Of a stretch of DNA of 64,000 nt, positions 8,849 through 18,456 are shown one piece after another. Numbering within the stretch: the first letter of the stretch is position 1; each line of letters starts with the position of its first letter. The notes under the pieces are model-generated. The model was given only the letters and a program-made list of their open reading frames with translations, did not search any database and was not told where the DNA came from. This DNA is from Mycobacterium persicum (GTDB lineage: Bacteria > Actinomycetota > Actinomycetes > Mycobacteriales > Mycobacteriaceae): positions 24,019 through 88,018 of the forward strand of contig NZ_MVIF01000013.1 in the NCBI RefSeq assembly GCF_002086675.1, written 5' to 3'. Position numbers and translations under genes: made by a program.

Positions 8849-9415
8849 ATGGCCGAAATGCTTGTCGAGACGCCACAAGAAGTGGTCAAGTTTCTCAAAG
8901 CCCAGCACGATCTGATCAACGACATGTTCGACGACGTGCTGCACGCGTCGGACCACAAAGCCCGCGAGACCGCCTTTCACGATTTGCGCCAGCTCTTGGC
9001 GGTGCACGAGACCGCCGAAGAGATGATCATTCATCCCCGGGTCCGTCGTGAGGTGGCTGCCGGTGACGACATCGCGGATGAGCGACTACGAGAAGAGCAC
9101 GAGGCCAAGAAGCTGCTGTCGAGCATTGAAAAGTTGGACATCGCATCGCAGGAGTTCATCGACGAGCTCACCAAGCTGCGGCAGGCGGTGGTCGAACATG
9201 CCGAACGTGAGGAGAACGAAGAGTTCACCACATTGCAGCGGGAACTCGACGCCGGCGAGCGTCAGCGCATGACAAAGGCGGTCCAAGTGGCCGAGGCCCT
9301 CGCACCGACGAGGCCACACCCCGGCGTGGAGTCGGCGAAGCTGAATTTTGCCGTTGGACCGTTCGCGTCGCTGCTCGACCGCGCCCGGGATGCGATCTCG
9401 AAGGCGATCGGCTAG
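8849..9415 (+). CDS. Hemerythrin-like HHE domain protein
   Basis: The product has 188 residues. ATG 8849 is chosen because GGAGG lies ten bases upstream (8834-8838), whereas the longer frame from 8795 has none. It is predicted all-helical with the spaced ligands of a hemerythrin di-iron site: His20 (KAQHDLI), His53 and Glu57 (AVHETAEEM), His62 (IIHPRV), His84 (REEHEAKK), His117 and Glu121 (VVEHAEREE). Such proteins bind O2, NO or act in iron and redox sensing. I do not remember a counterpart at this place in M. tuberculosis. It is divergent from the Rv1812c-like flavoprotein, so a shared redox-related promoter region (8723-8848) is plausible. Confidence 0.9.
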   Translation: MAEMLVETPQEVVKFLKAQHDLINDMFDDVLHASDHKARETAFHDLRQLLAVHETAEEMIIHPRVRREVAAGDDIADERLREEHEAKKLLSSIEKLDIASQEFIDELTKLRQAVVEHAEREENEEFTTLQRELDAGERQRMTKAVQVAEALAPTRPHPGVESAKLNFAVGPFASLLDRARDAISKAIG

Positions 9416-9492
9416 CTCGAGCCGAATCCATTTCCGGCCGCGGGCGCAGCGATCCTTGGGCCACCGACTGGATTATCAGTAGTCTGTCTCAC

Positions 9493-10440
9493 GTGAGTGC
9501 TTTGACGGGCTTCTGGTCCGTGCTACCCGCGGAGTTGCGGGATCCGGCGTTGTTCGCCATTCCTTTTTTTCTCTTTCTTTTGGCCCTCGAATGGACGGCC
9601 GCCCGCAAACTGGAACGAATCGAGGCGGGCGCCACTGAAAGGCCCAGGCCGGTCACCGGCGCTTACCTCACCCGTGATTCCTTGGCAAGCATCTCGATGG
9701 GCCTGGTTTCGATTGCCACCACCGCAGGGTGGAAGGGCCTGGCGTTGCTGGGCTACGCGGCAATCTATGCCTATGTTGCCCCGTGGCACCTTTCGGCGGG
9801 CCAGTGGTACACCTGGGTGATTGCCATCGTCGGTGTCGACGTGCTTTATTACACTTATCACCGGATCGCCCACCGGGTCCGGTTGATCTGGGCCACCCAT
9901 CAAGCCCACCACTCGAGCGAATACTTCAACTTTGCCACCGCGCTCCGCCAGAAGTGGAACAACAGCGGCGAGATCCTGATGTGGGTGCCGTTGCCGCTCG
10001 TGGGCGTACCGCCCTGGATGGTGTTCTTCGCCTTCTCGGTGAGCCTGATCTACCAGTTCTGGGTGCACACCGAACGGATCGACAAGCTGCCGCGGTGGTT
10101 CGAGTTCATTTTCAACACGCCGTCGCATCACCGAGTACACCATGGGATGGACCAGATCTACCTGGACAGGAACTACGGCGGCATCCTGATCATCTGGGAT
10201 CGGCTGTTCGGCAGTTTCCAGGCCGAGGTTTTCCGCCCCCATTATGGCCTGACCAAGCAGGTAAACACGTTCAATATCTGGAAACTGCAGACCTACGAAT
10301 ACCTGGCGATTGCGCGCGACTGCCGATCAGCGACGCGGCTGCGTGATCGGCTCGGCTACGTCTTCGGCCCTCCGGGCTGGCAGCCGCGCATGGCGGCCAC
10401 CGCGGCCGATGGTGCCGTGGCTGTCGCCTCGTCGCGGTAG
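9493..10440 (+). CDS. erg3: Sterol desaturase / fatty acid hydroxylase family protein (erg3-like)
   Basis: A 315-residue integral membrane di-iron oxygenase. The three His clusters that hold the di-iron centre are clear: HRIAHR (about 117-122), HQAHHSSE (about 136-143) and HHRVHH (about 213-218). Hydrophobic segments at about residues 17-32, 60-100 and 170-190 place it in the membrane. The start is a GTG at 9493 without an obvious ribosome-binding site. M. tuberculosis Rv1814 (erg3, about 300 residues) lies at the same place. Members oxidise sterols or acyl chains; the name should not be read as proof of C5-sterol desaturation, because no sterol pathway genes are nearby. Confidence 0.88.
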   Translation: MSALTGFWSVLPAELRDPALFAIPFFLFLLALEWTAARKLERIEAGATERPRPVTGAYLTRDSLASISMGLVSIATTAGWKGLALLGYAAIYAYVAPWHLSAGQWYTWVIAIVGVDVLYYTYHRIAHRVRLIWATHQAHHSSEYFNFATALRQKWNNSGEILMWVPLPLVGVPPWMVFFAFSVSLIYQFWVHTERIDKLPRWFEFIFNTPSHHRVHHGMDQIYLDRNYGGILIIWDRLFGSFQAEVFRPHYGLTKQVNTFNIWKLQTYEYLAIARDCRSATRLRDRLGYVFGPPGWQPRMAATAADGAVAVASSR

Positions 10441-10554
10441 CGGCGCTCCGCCGGTCAAGGTAACGCGGGCGGCGGCGATAACGAAAAATATTCCGTCGGG
10501 TACGCCGTAATTTCAGATTCCGGTCGGCATGCCGGCCCTGAAAGGATGGAGTCC

Positions 10555-11223
10555 ATGGTGCGCCGCCTGGCACTGCGCGCATTCGCGGTATCGGCTACTG
10601 TCGCGGCGCTGGCGTGCGGGCTGCCTCCGACCGCCTATGCGGAGCCGCCGCTGGTGTTCCCGGGCATGGAAATCCACCAGGATATCCACATCTGCACTTT
10701 GGCGTATGTGGACACCAAACTGCACATGGCTTTCAGCGCAGGTCACTGCCGGGGTGAGGGAGCAGTCAGCGACCGCGACAACAACGTCATCGGGCACTTG
10801 CGGGCGTTTCGTGACAACACCCCGAGCGGTTCCACGGTGGCCACCGACCAGTCGATCGACGACTACGAGGCGATTGCACTGGTCGACGGCGTCAGGGTGA
10901 GCGACGTCCTGCCGGGCGGACGGCAGTTGACGTCGCGGCCCGGCGTGGTCGCCCAACCGGGCCAAGCGGTTTGCCATTTCGGCATCAGCACCGGGGAAAC
11001 CTGCGGAACCGTCGACAGTGTCAACAACGGGTGGTTCACCATGACCGGGGGTGTCGCCAGCCAGAAGGGCGATTCCGGTGGACCGGTGTATTTGATCGGC
11101 AACGGGCCCGGACAGCTCATCGGAATCTTCAACAGCGTTTGGGGGCAATATCCCGCCGCCGTCTCCTGGCAAGCGGCCTCTGATCAGCTCCGTCAGGATC
11201 TCGGCGTCCCCGCCGCCAACTAG
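10555..11223 (+). CDS. Secreted trypsin-like serine protease family protein (Rv1815 counterpart)
   Basis: A 222-residue protein with a Sec signal peptide (residues 1-29, ending TAYA). ATG 10555 is preferred over 10546 because AAAGGA overlaps the latter and lies eight bases from the former. A chymotrypsin-fold triad is readable: His64 in FSAGHC, Asp102 or Asp103 in IDDYEAIAL, and Ser174 in KGDSGGP. Cys48/Cys65 and Cys140/Cys150 could form disulfides. M. tuberculosis Rv1815 is 221 residues. It is probably an extracytoplasmic protease; the substrate is unknown. Its TAG stop shares the four bases CTAG with the stop of the converging nitroreductase gene. Confidence 0.88.
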   Translation: MVRRLALRAFAVSATVAALACGLPPTAYAEPPLVFPGMEIHQDIHICTLAYVDTKLHMAFSAGHCRGEGAVSDRDNNVIGHLRAFRDNTPSGSTVATDQSIDDYEAIALVDGVRVSDVLPGGRQLTSRPGVVAQPGQAVCHFGISTGETCGTVDSVNNGWFTMTGGVASQKGDSGGPVYLIGNGPGQLIGIFNSVWGQYPAAVSWQAASDQLRQDLGVPAAN

Positions 11224-11669
11224 CCGTCGGCCTTGCCCAGGGCAAACACCGGGATCATCGGTGCCGCCGCGCGCAACTCGTCATCGCCGGATTGTGGGGT
11301 CAAGCCTCCGACGTACCCTTTGACCTGCCAATACCATCTGGCCAGGTAGCGGCTGAGGATTTTCGGTTTGGCCTCGTCGGCCAGTTCGCTGACCGTGGCG
11401 TTCTTGCTACGCCAACACGGACCCATATCGATGACACCTGCCGCTCTGACATTGCGCGCCCATTGGGTGTCACCGCGGGGGGACACCACATACTCCACAT
11501 CGTCGACGGTCAGCAGGTTGACCACCACGGGGCGTAGTTTGCCCGTCTTGCGGCCCCGGACGCGCAGCACCCGGGTGCCGGCGATGCCGATCCCGAGTTC
11601 GGCCAGCCAACGGACAGCGGTGTTCGCGGCACGGGCGGTCCGGGTGGGCGTTTGGTAGCGGGTGGTCAT
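11220..11669 (-). CDS. Deazaflavin-dependent nitroreductase (Ddn-like / F420 split-barrel)
   Basis: The product has 149 residues. ATG 11669 has AAAGGAG five bases upstream and gives the usual family length; the frame extends further upstream without such a site. The fold is indicated by [24 protein letters not shown], a long motif whose key part [10 protein letters not shown] matches the phosphate/Lys-Arg contact of F420-binding split-barrel proteins, followed by [19 protein letters not shown]. Family members use F420H2 (some FMN) to reduce quinones or nitroaromatics. It is transcribed divergently from the TetR gene, 127 bases apart, with a palindromic site between, so it is the likely target of that repressor. 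Confidence 0.87.
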   Translation of the reverse strand: MTTRYQTPTRTARAANTAVRWLAELGIGIAGTRVLRVRGRKTGKLRPVVVNLLTVDDVEYVVSPRGDTQWARNVRAAGVIDMGPCWRSKNATVSELADEAKPKILSRYLARWYWQVKGYVGGLTPQSGDDELRAAAPMIPVFALGKADG

Positions 11670-11708
11670 GGCGCTCCTTTTGAGCCTCTCGAGCCTTGTG
11701 AAACCTTC

Positions 11709-11725
11709 CGAGAGCACTGCTCTCG
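11709..11725. promoter_or_regulatory. Perfect 17-bp palindrome, likely TetR operator
   Basis: CGAGAGCA (11709-11716) and TGCTCTCG (11718-11725) are exact inverted repeats around one central C. The site lies 39 bases upstream of the nitroreductase start and 71 bases upstream of the TetR start, in the only intergenic space between the two divergent genes. TetR dimers bind palindromes of this length and usually repress both their own gene and the divergent one. The palindrome is seen; the assignment to this TetR protein is inferred. Confidence 0.7.
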
Positions 11726-11796
11726 ATACTGGAAACGCTGCCATAACTCCGAAACAAAAGCAAGAGCGGTGATCTCGGTTATGTCAGAATTGCGGC

Positions 11797-12483
11797 GTGG
11801 GCAAACGTCAGGAGGCCAGGGAGCAGATCGAGTCCAAGATCGTCGAGCTCGGCCGCCGCCACCTAGTGGATCACGGCGCAGCCGGGCTATCGCTACGTGC
11901 GATTGCCCGCGAGCTGGGCATGGTGTCCTCCGCGGTATATCGGTACGTTTCCAGCCGCGACGAGCTCCTGACGTTGCTGCTTGTCGACGCATACTCCGAT
12001 CTGGCCGACACCGTGGACCGCGCTCGCGCCGCGGCCGGCCTCGACTCATGGAGCGACGACGTTATCGCCATCGCCCATGCGGTCCGCTGTTGGGCCGTTG
12101 CGCACCCGGCGCAGTGGGCGCTGCTGTACGGCAGCCCCGTCCCCGGCTATCACGCGCCACCAGAACGCACTGTCGGTGTCGGTACCCGCGTGGTCCGAGC
12201 GTTCTTCGACGCAATTGCGGGGGCAATTGCCACCGGCGATATCGTTTTGACGAATAACGTTGCTTCCCAGCCGATGTCATCGGATTTCGAGCGGCTTCGC
12301 CGGGAGTTCGACTTTCCCGGCGATGACCGTGTCGTCGCCAAGTGCTTCTTGCTGTGGGCCGCCGTGGTGGGTGCGATCGGCCTGGAGGTGTTCGGACAGT
12401 ATGGCGCCGACACGCTGACTGAGCCGGGCCAGGTCTTCGACAGTCAGGTGCGGCTACTGGTCGACGTCTTGGCTCAGCATTGA
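11797..12483 (+). CDS. TetR/AcrR family regulator with WHG C-terminal domain (Rv1816 counterpart)
   Basis: The protein has 228 residues from a GTG start. The helix-turn-helix is at about 27-50, with LSLRAIARELGMVSSAVYRY and the RDELL that opens helix 4. The C-terminal part (about 80-220), with AHPAQWALLYGSPVPGYHAP, is typical of the TetR_C_33/WHG ligand-binding domain. It matches M. tuberculosis Rv1816 (234 residues). Divergence from the deazaflavin nitroreductase and the palindrome at 11709-11725 suggest autoregulation and repression of that enzyme. The ligand is unknown; hydrophobic compounds or nitro/quinone substrates are reasonable guesses. Confidence 0.92.
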   Translation: MGKRQEAREQIESKIVELGRRHLVDHGAAGLSLRAIARELGMVSSAVYRYVSSRDELLTLLLVDAYSDLADTVDRARAAAGLDSWSDDVIAIAHAVRCWAVAHPAQWALLYGSPVPGYHAPPERTVGVGTRVVRAFFDAIAGAIATGDIVLTNNVASQPMSSDFERLRREFDFPGDDRVVAKCFLLWAAVVGAIGLEVFGQYGADTLTEPGQVFDSQVRLLVDVLAQH

Positions 12484-12608
12484 GGATGCGGTAGTCACCA
12501 AGAATTAGAACGTGTTCATCCGCCGCATTCGAGCCAGCTGCCGGCGGTGACGGCAAAGTTCCTGCTGGCCCTTTCTGGTGCCACCGGGCTGAGCTATTCT
12601 GCGAGACG

Positions 12609-13108
12609 ATGAACTTTCCCGTTCCGTCGCCGAGGCAGATCGCATGGGTGACCACGGACCTGGATGCCACGGAAACAGCGCTCACCGGCCTATTGGGTGT
12701 GCGGAAGTGGGTACGGATACCCGACGTGCACTTTGCTCCCGATACTTGCAGCTACTACGACAAGCCCGCCGACTTCGTCGCGAGCATCTCACTGAGCTAC
12801 CTGGGCGACATGCAGTTAGAGCTCCTCTCCCCGGTCCGCGGGGAGAATATCTATAGTGATTTTCTGCGTGACTCTGGTCCCGGTCTGCACCACATTTGCA
12901 TGGAAGTCGAGAGCCCGGAGCGGCTGGAGGCCGCCCTGGTTGAGGCGACCGAGAACGGCGCCACTGTGTCCAGCGGGGCGTGATGCCCGGCGGGATCCAG
13001 TTTGCCTACCTGGCGGCGCCGCAGGCCGGGGTGCCGTTTGTGGAGATCGCGTATTTCTCGCCGGAGATCAGGGCGTTCTACGACTACATCAAACGGGAGC
13101 AACGGTGA
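12609..13108 (+). pseudogene. VOC/glyoxalase-fold gene interrupted by a frameshift
   Basis: The first part (12609-12983, 124 residues) has the vicinal-oxygen-chelate pattern: PSPRQIAWVTTDLDATETAL at the start, then DMQLELLSPV and PGLHHICMEVE, ending abruptly after ATVSSGA. The missing end continues in another frame from GTG 12980 as VMPGGIQFAYLAAPQAGVPF and VEIAYFSPEIRAFYDYIKREQ, stopping at 13106-13108. A net loss of one base (or gain of two) within GGGGCG at 12975-12980 explains it. Together the parts make a normal VOC protein of about 165 residues. The end overlaps the next gene by GTGA. It is either a true frameshift or a sequence error; reinitiation at GTG 12980 is also possible. Confidence 0.8.
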
Positions 13109-14577
13109 GCACCGACCTACCAGGGACTGTCAACGCGGGCTCGGTGGCGTCATGGTCGGACGACGTCGATATGGTGGTGATCGGCTTCGGCATTGCCGGC
13201 GGCTGTGCGGCGGTGACGGCGGCTGCGGCGGGCGCCCGCGTGCTGGTGCTCGAGCGGGCCGCCGCGGCGGGCGGCACCACGTCGCTGGCAGGCGGGCATT
13301 TCTACCTGGGCGGCGGGACCGCGGTCCAGCGGACGACCGGTCATCCTGATTCGCCGGACGAGATGTATAAGTACCTGGTTGCGGTGTCGCGGCGGCCCGA
13401 TCGCGCCAAGATCCGGGCGTACTGCGACGGCAGTGTGGAGCATTTCAATTGGCTGGAAGACCTGGGCTTTCAGTTCGAGCGCAGCTACTTTCCGGGCAAG
13501 GCGGTGATCCAGCCCAACACCGAGGGGCTGATGTTCACCGGCAACGAGAAGGTCTGGCCCTTCTTCGAGAAGGCGGTGCCGGCGCCGCGTGGCCATAAGG
13601 TGCCCGTGCCCGGCGACACCGGCGGCGCCAGTATGGTGATCGACCTGCTGCTCAAGCGAGCGGCGAGTTTGGGCGTGCAAATCCGCTACGAGACCGGGGC
13701 CACCGAGCTCATCGTGGACGGCTCGGGGGCAGTGACCGGAGTGATGTGGAAGCGATTCTCCGAAACGGGTGCGATCAAAGCCAAGTCGGTGATCATCGCC
13801 GCCGGGGGATTCGTGATGAATCCCGACATGGTCGCCAAGTACACCCCGAAACTGGCCGAGAAACCCTTCGTGCTGGGCAACACTTATGACGACGGCCTGG
13901 GCATCCGGATGGGCGTTTCGGCCGGCGGCGCCACCGAGCACATGGATCAGATTTTCATCACGGCTCCGCCGTACCCGCCGTCCATCCTGCTCACCGGAGT
14001 GATCGTCAACAAGCTCGGACGGCGGTTCGTCGCCGAGGATTCCTACCACTCGCGGACTGCGGGTTTCATCATGGAACAACCGGACAGCGCGGCGTATCTG
14101 ATCGTCGACGAGGCGCATCTGGAACGTCCCACGATGCCGCTGGTCCCGTTGATCGACGGCTGGGAAACGGTCGCCGAGATGGAAGCTGCGCTGGGCATTC
14201 CGCGAGGCAATCTCACGGCGACCCTGGACCGCTACAACACCTATGCCGCGCGCGGCGAAGATCCCGACTTTCACAAACAGCCGGAATTCCTTGCGCCACA
14301 AGACAAAGGGCCGTGGGGAGCTTTCGATATGTCACTGGGTAAGGCGATGTATGCCGGCTTCACCCTCGGTGGGCTGGCCACGTCGGTGGACGGCGAGGTG
14401 CTGCGCGAAGACGGCTCGGTGATACCCGGGCTGTATGCGGCCGGAGCGTGTGCATCCAACATCGCCCAGGATGGCAAGGGCTATGCCAGTGGTACGCAGC
14501 TGGGCGAGGGCTCGTACTTCGGCCGCCGCGCCGGAGCGCACGCGGCCCGGCGGGCCGGGGGCGCGCAGGTGCGTTGA
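13105..14577 (+). CDS. FAD-dependent oxidoreductase, fumarate reductase/KstD flavoprotein type (Rv1817 counterpart)
   Basis: The protein has 490 residues. GTG 13105 overlaps the preceding VOC stop (GTGA) and places the dinucleotide-binding fold near the N-terminus: VVIGFGIAGGCAAVTAAAAG at about residues 21-40, followed by VLVLERA and the TSLAGGHFYLGGGT loop. A second FAD-contacting region near the end reads VIPGLYAAGACASNIAQDGK. The family (FAD_binding_2) includes fumarate reductase-like and 3-ketosteroid dehydrogenase-like enzymes; the substrate cannot be told. M. tuberculosis Rv1817 has 487 residues. Coupling to a VOC protein suggests a two-step modification of a small organic substrate. 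The last 12 residues are Ala/Arg-rich and come from a duplicated 38-bp DNA segment. Confidence 0.87.
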   Translation: MSTDLPGTVNAGSVASWSDDVDMVVIGFGIAGGCAAVTAAAAGARVLVLERAAAAGGTTSLAGGHFYLGGGTAVQRTTGHPDSPDEMYKYLVAVSRRPDRAKIRAYCDGSVEHFNWLEDLGFQFERSYFPGKAVIQPNTEGLMFTGNEKVWPFFEKAVPAPRGHKVPVPGDTGGASMVIDLLLKRAASLGVQIRYETGATELIVDGSGAVTGVMWKRFSETGAIKAKSVIIAAGGFVMNPDMVAKYTPKLAEKPFVLGNTYDDGLGIRMGVSAGGATEHMDQIFITAPPYPPSILLTGVIVNKLGRRFVAEDSYHSRTAGFIMEQPDSAAYLIVDEAHLERPTMPLVPLIDGWETVAEMEAALGIPRGNLTATLDRYNTYAARGEDPDFHKQPEFLAPQDKGPWGAFDMSLGKAMYAGFTLGGLATSVDGEVLREDGSVIPGLYAAGACASNIAQDGKGYASGTQLGEGSYFGRRAGAHAARRAGGAQVR

Positions 14578-14621
14578 GTGTGGGCGCCGGAGCGCACGCG
14601 GCCCGGCGGGCCGGGGGCGCG
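14528..14621. repeat. Two copies of a 38-bp direct repeat, 56-bp period
   Basis: The same 38 bases occur at 14528-14565 (inside the end of the flavoprotein gene) and at 14584-14621 (after its stop). Each begins GCGCCGGAGCGCACGCGG and contains the inverted repeat CGGCCC GGC GGGCCG. The duplication appears to have carried a piece of coding sequence past the stop. The rest of the 14578-14701 interval shows no gene; PE_PGRS33 occupies this place in M. tuberculosis. Confidence 0.9.
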
Positions 14622-14701
14622 ACTCACCGAGATTGCGGCTACGGTCGTGGCGCACGTCGAATCCACAACCGTCACGGCAATATCGGCGCGGGATTCAACG
14701 A

Positions 14702-16621
14702 CTAGACCCGCACCGGCTCCTTCGTCACTGGGCTCAGCCGCCATGGCCCGCCGCCCAGTAATTCAAGCTGTTGGTCGTGCAGGCGCTCAAGCGCGGGCCG
14801 GTGGCTGACACTGACGATGATGCAATCCGGCAGTTCGCGGCGCAGCAGTTCGTAGAGCGCGAATTCCAGACCCGCGTCGAGCGCCGACGTGCTCTCGTCG
14901 AGAAATGCGGCTTTGGGTTTGGTGAGCAGGATGCGGGCGAAGGCAACGCGCTGTTGCTCGCCGGGGGACAGCACCTTGGCCCAGTCGCGTTCTTCTTCGA
15001 GACGGTCGCAGAGCGGCGCGAGGGCCACCTTGGTGAGCGTGTCGCGCACGATGTCGTCGGGGATGACGAATGGGGGATTCGGGTAGCACACCACGTCCCG
15101 CAGAGTGCCCAGCGGCACATACGGCAATTGCGACAAGAACATCGTTTCGTTGTCGCCGTCCGGACGGCGCAGGGTCCCCGAGGCATACGGCCACAGTTCG
15201 GCCAGGCTGCGCAGCAGCGAGGTCTTGCCGGACCCGGAACGGCCGGTGATCACCAGCGAATCGCCGCGGTCCAGCCGCACATCGAGCGGATCGATCAGCC
15301 GATCTCCAGCGGGGGTGCGAACTTCGATCTCGTTGAGCTCAACGGACTCGTCGTCACTTGGCCGGGTCAGCACCGCAGGCAGCGCGCGGCCCTTCTCGTT
15401 GGCGTCAACCAGGCCGTATAACCGGATGATCGCCGCGCGGAACGAGGCGAACGCGTCGTAGTTGTTGCGGAAGAACGACAACGAGTCGTGGATATTGCCG
15501 AACGCGGTGGCCGTCTGACTCACGTCGCCGAATTCGATTTGCCCGGCGAACAATCGCGGCGCCTGGATCACCCACGGCAACGGAACAATCGTCTGACTCA
15601 CCGACAGGTTCCATCCGTTGAAAGCGATGCTGCGGCGAACGTATCGGCGGTAGTTGTCGATCACCGGCCGGAACCGCTGCTGCAATTGCGCGCCCTCGAC
15701 CCGCTCACCGCGGTAGAAGCCCACAGCTTCGGCGGCGTCTCGCAGTCGCACCAACGCGTACCGGAAAGCGGCATTGAGCTTTTCGTTACGGAAACTGAGC
15801 CAGATCAGTGGACGCCCGATGACGAAGGATATGACCGTGGCAACGAGGACATAGCCAAGGACGGTCCAAAACATTGCCCGCGGGAAGGAGACACCCCATA
15901 GATTCAGGGTTCCGGAGAGGTTCCACAGGATCGCGGTGAAGGAAATCACCGAGATAATCGATTGCACTGCACCGAAAAGCAGCGTGCTACCCGTGCCGTT
16001 TGACGGCGCGTTGGGCGTGCCACCCACTCCGGCTGTGAAAATGTCGATGTCCTGCTGGATACGCTGGTCGGGGTTGTCGATCGTCTCGTCGATGAACAGA
16101 TCCCGGTAGTAGGCCCTGCCGTCGAGCCAATCCCTGGTGAGGTGGTCGGTCAGCCACACCCTCCAGGCGATGATGAAGCGCTGCGTCAGATAGATGTCGG
16201 CCATCACCCGGACCACGTGTATCACGGCCATGACGCTGAAAACCCCGATCGACATCCAAAACCCGTGCACGCCTGAGCGTTTCACCACCTCATCGCCGGC
16301 GGCGGCACCTTGGAATGCTTTCTGCAGGGCGGTGTACATGTCGTTGCCCTGGTAGCTGAACAGCACATTCAGGCGCACGGCCAGGACCACCGATAGCAAC
16401 AGCACGCCCAGCATCAGCCACACCCCAATGCTCCTGGGTCCGACGAAGTACTCACGGGTGATCCGCCAGTACTGTCGCCCCCAGGGCGTCAGGAACCTGA
16501 GCAGAACCAGCACGACCAGGACACAGACGGCGCTGATCGCCCAGGCTTTGCCGATCCAGTACAGCGAATCCACAAATGCCCCCGACCAGTCGATCGAGGG
16601 AGTAAACGGCTTCGGGCCCAA
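14702..16621 (-). CDS. bacA: BacA/SbmA-like ABC transporter with fused ATPase (Rv1819c counterpart)
   Basis: A 639-residue membrane protein in the size range of M. tuberculosis BacA (Rv1819c). Six or so membrane helices lie in residues 20-400 (SbmA/BacA-like domain). The C-terminal ATPase (about 425-630) has Walker [14 protein letters not shown], signature LSPGEQQRV, Walker [13 protein letters not shown] and switch SVSHRP. Known members import hydrophilic molecules such as vitamin B12 and peptide antibiotics; the M. tuberculosis protein is reported to take up B12 and bleomycin-like compounds. The start is a TTG at 16621 with GAGGAG eight bases upstream. It is divergent from ilvG (94-base gap). 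Confidence 0.94.
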   Translation of the reverse strand: MGPKPFTPSIDWSGAFVDSLYWIGKAWAISAVCVLVVLVLLRFLTPWGRQYWRITREYFVGPRSIGVWLMLGVLLLSVVLAVRLNVLFSYQGNDMYTALQKAFQGAAAGDEVVKRSGVHGFWMSIGVFSVMAVIHVVRVMADIYLTQRFIIAWRVWLTDHLTRDWLDGRAYYRDLFIDETIDNPDQRIQQDIDIFTAGVGGTPNAPSNGTGSTLLFGAVQSIISVISFTAILWNLSGTLNLWGVSFPRAMFWTVLGYVLVATVISFVIGRPLIWLSFRNEKLNAAFRYALVRLRDAAEAVGFYRGERVEGAQLQQRFRPVIDNYRRYVRRSIAFNGWNLSVSQTIVPLPWVIQAPRLFAGQIEFGDVSQTATAFGNIHDSLSFFRNNYDAFASFRAAIIRLYGLVDANEKGRALPAVLTRPSDDESVELNEIEVRTPAGDRLIDPLDVRLDRGDSLVITGRSGSGKTSLLRSLAELWPYASGTLRRPDGDNETMFLSQLPYVPLGTLRDVVCYPNPPFVIPDDIVRDTLTKVALAPLCDRLEEERDWAKVLSPGEQQRVAFARILLTKPKAAFLDESTSALDAGLEFALYELLRRELPDCIIVSVSHRPALERLHDQQLELLGGGPWRLSPVTKEPVRV

Positions 16622-16715
16622 GGTCGATGCTCCTCACGGACGAGGTGTTCAGACGGCTGCTGAACAGAAATCCTTCGGCGAAGGTACCGGAAGGATGCAG
16701 ATAGGCTTTCGAAAT

Positions 16716-18368
16716 ATGACGGATATGAGCGCCGGCGCCGCCCCGGCCCAGACAATGCATGCGGGACGGCTGATAGCGCGACGGCTCAAAGCCAGCGGTA
16801 TCGACACGGTTTTCACACTGTCGGGCGGACACCTGTTTTCGGTCTACGACGGCTGCCGCGAAGAGGGCATCCGGCTGATCGACACCCGTCATGAGCAAAG
16901 TGCCGCCTTCGCCGCCGAGGGCTGGTCCAAGGTGACCAGGGTGCCCGGGGTGGCCGCACTTACCGCGGGTCCGGGCGTCACCAACGGGATGAGCGCGATG
17001 GCTGCCGCCCAACAGAACCAGTCGCCGCTCGTGGTGCTCGGCGGTCGGGCGCCGGCATTGCGGTGGGGGATGGGCTCTTTGCAGGAGATCGACCACGTAC
17101 CGTTTGTCGCGCCGCTGGCCCGCTTTGCCGCCACCGCACAGTCAGCCGACGACGCCGGCCGGCTGGTCGACGACGCCCTCCAGGCCGCGGTCGGCGCCCC
17201 GGCGGGGGTGGCTTTCGTAGATTTTCCGATGGACCACGTGTTCTCCATGTCCGACGATGACGGCCGCCCCGGCGCACTAACGGACTTACCCACGGCCGAA
17301 AGCCCCGATGGTGAAGCCCTGGACCGAGCGTTCGGCCTGCTCTCGGCGGCACAACGTCCGGTCATCATGGCGGGCACCAACGTCTGGTGGGGCCACGCGG
17401 AGACGGAGCTACTGCGTCTTGCCGAGAAACGCCGGATTCCGGTGCTAATGAACGGGATGGCCCGTGGCGTTGTGCCGGCTGACCACCCGCAGGCTTTTTC
17501 CCGGGCACGATCGAAAGCGTTGGGGCAGGCCGATGTTGCCCTGATCGTCGGTGTGCCCATGGATTTCCGTCTGGGATTCGGCGGAGTTTTCGGGTCGCAG
17601 ACCCAGCTCGTCGTCGCCGACCGCGCCGAACCGGAGCGCGGTCATCCGCGTGCCGTGGCGGCCGGCCTGTACGGGGATTTGCGGGCGATCCTGGCGGCGC
17701 TGACCGGACCCGGCGGCACCGACCACCGGGACTGGATCGAGGAGCTGCGGACCACCGAGACCGCGGCGCGCGACGCGGAAAAAGTCGAGCTTGCCGAGGA
17801 ACGGATCCCACTGCATCCGATGCGGGTGTACGCCGAGTTGGCTCCGCTACTGGATCGCGACGCCATCGTGGTGATCGACGCCGGTGACTTCGGGTCCTAC
17901 GCCGGGCGGGTGATCGACAGCTATCAGCCGGGTTGCTGGCTCGACAGCGGTCCCTTCGGATGTCTGGGTTCGGGGCCCGGTTACGCCTTGGCCGCGAAAT
18001 TGGCCCGACCGGAGCGTCAAGTGGTGTTACTGCAGGGTGACGGCGCGTTCGGGTTCAGCGGCATGGAGTGGGACACCCTGGTTCGGCACAATGTGCCGGT
18101 CGTGTCGATCGTCGGCAATAACGGCATCTGGGGATTGGAGAAGCACCCGATGGAGGCGCTGTACGGCTACTCGGTGGTGGCCGAGCTACGCCCGGGAACC
18201 CGCTACGACGAGGTGGCGCGGGCCCTGGGTGCGCACGGAGAGCTGGTGTCGACGCCCGCCGAGCTGCGCCCGGCGCTGCAGCTGGCCTTCGCCAGTGGTC
18301 TGCCGTCGGTCGTCAACGTGCTGACCGACCCGACCGTCGCGTACCCGCGGCGGTCGAACTTGGCCTGA
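16716..18368 (+). CDS. ilvG: Acetolactate synthase-like thiamine diphosphate enzyme IlvG
   Basis: The frame gives 550 residues from ATG 16716, or 547 from ATG 16725, the length I remember for M. tuberculosis IlvG; the weak site AGATAGG at 16700 suits 16716. The frame stays open upstream into bacA, but that part has no family similarity. The ThDP-activating Glu lies in [14 protein letters not shown], and the ThDP/Mg2+ motif is [15 protein letters not shown] followed by NN in [11 protein letters not shown]. It belongs to the acetolactate synthase large-subunit family, but no small regulatory subunit is adjacent. It could be a catabolic synthase, an oxalyl-CoA decarboxylase-like or another ThDP carboligase. 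The name is by orthology to Rv1820. Confidence 0.9.
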   Translation: MTDMSAGAAPAQTMHAGRLIARRLKASGIDTVFTLSGGHLFSVYDGCREEGIRLIDTRHEQSAAFAAEGWSKVTRVPGVAALTAGPGVTNGMSAMAAAQQNQSPLVVLGGRAPALRWGMGSLQEIDHVPFVAPLARFAATAQSADDAGRLVDDALQAAVGAPAGVAFVDFPMDHVFSMSDDDGRPGALTDLPTAESPDGEALDRAFGLLSAAQRPVIMAGTNVWWGHAETELLRLAEKRRIPVLMNGMARGVVPADHPQAFSRARSKALGQADVALIVGVPMDFRLGFGGVFGSQTQLVVADRAEPERGHPRAVAAGLYGDLRAILAALTGPGGTDHRDWIEELRTTETAARDAEKVELAEERIPLHPMRVYAELAPLLDRDAIVVIDAGDFGSYAGRVIDSYQPGCWLDSGPFGCLGSGPGYALAAKLARPERQVVLLQGDGAFGFSGMEWDTLVRHNVPVVSIVGNNGIWGLEKHPMEALYGYSVVAELRPGTRYDEVARALGAHGELVSTPAELRPALQLAFASGLPSVVNVLTDPTVAYPRRSNLA

Positions 18369-18456
18369 TGCGCAAAGATCCGGCCTGTCGAGGCTGGGCG
18401 CGTTGCCGGTAACCACGTCCGCTCGCGTCTGCCGCGGGGTCACGTACCGTTGACGT

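Noticed and set aside
14702..16621. Possible polyene or drug exporter label for the BacA gene
   Set aside because: The SbmA/BacA membrane domain and fused ATPase point to the importer-like BacA group, not a multidrug exporter.
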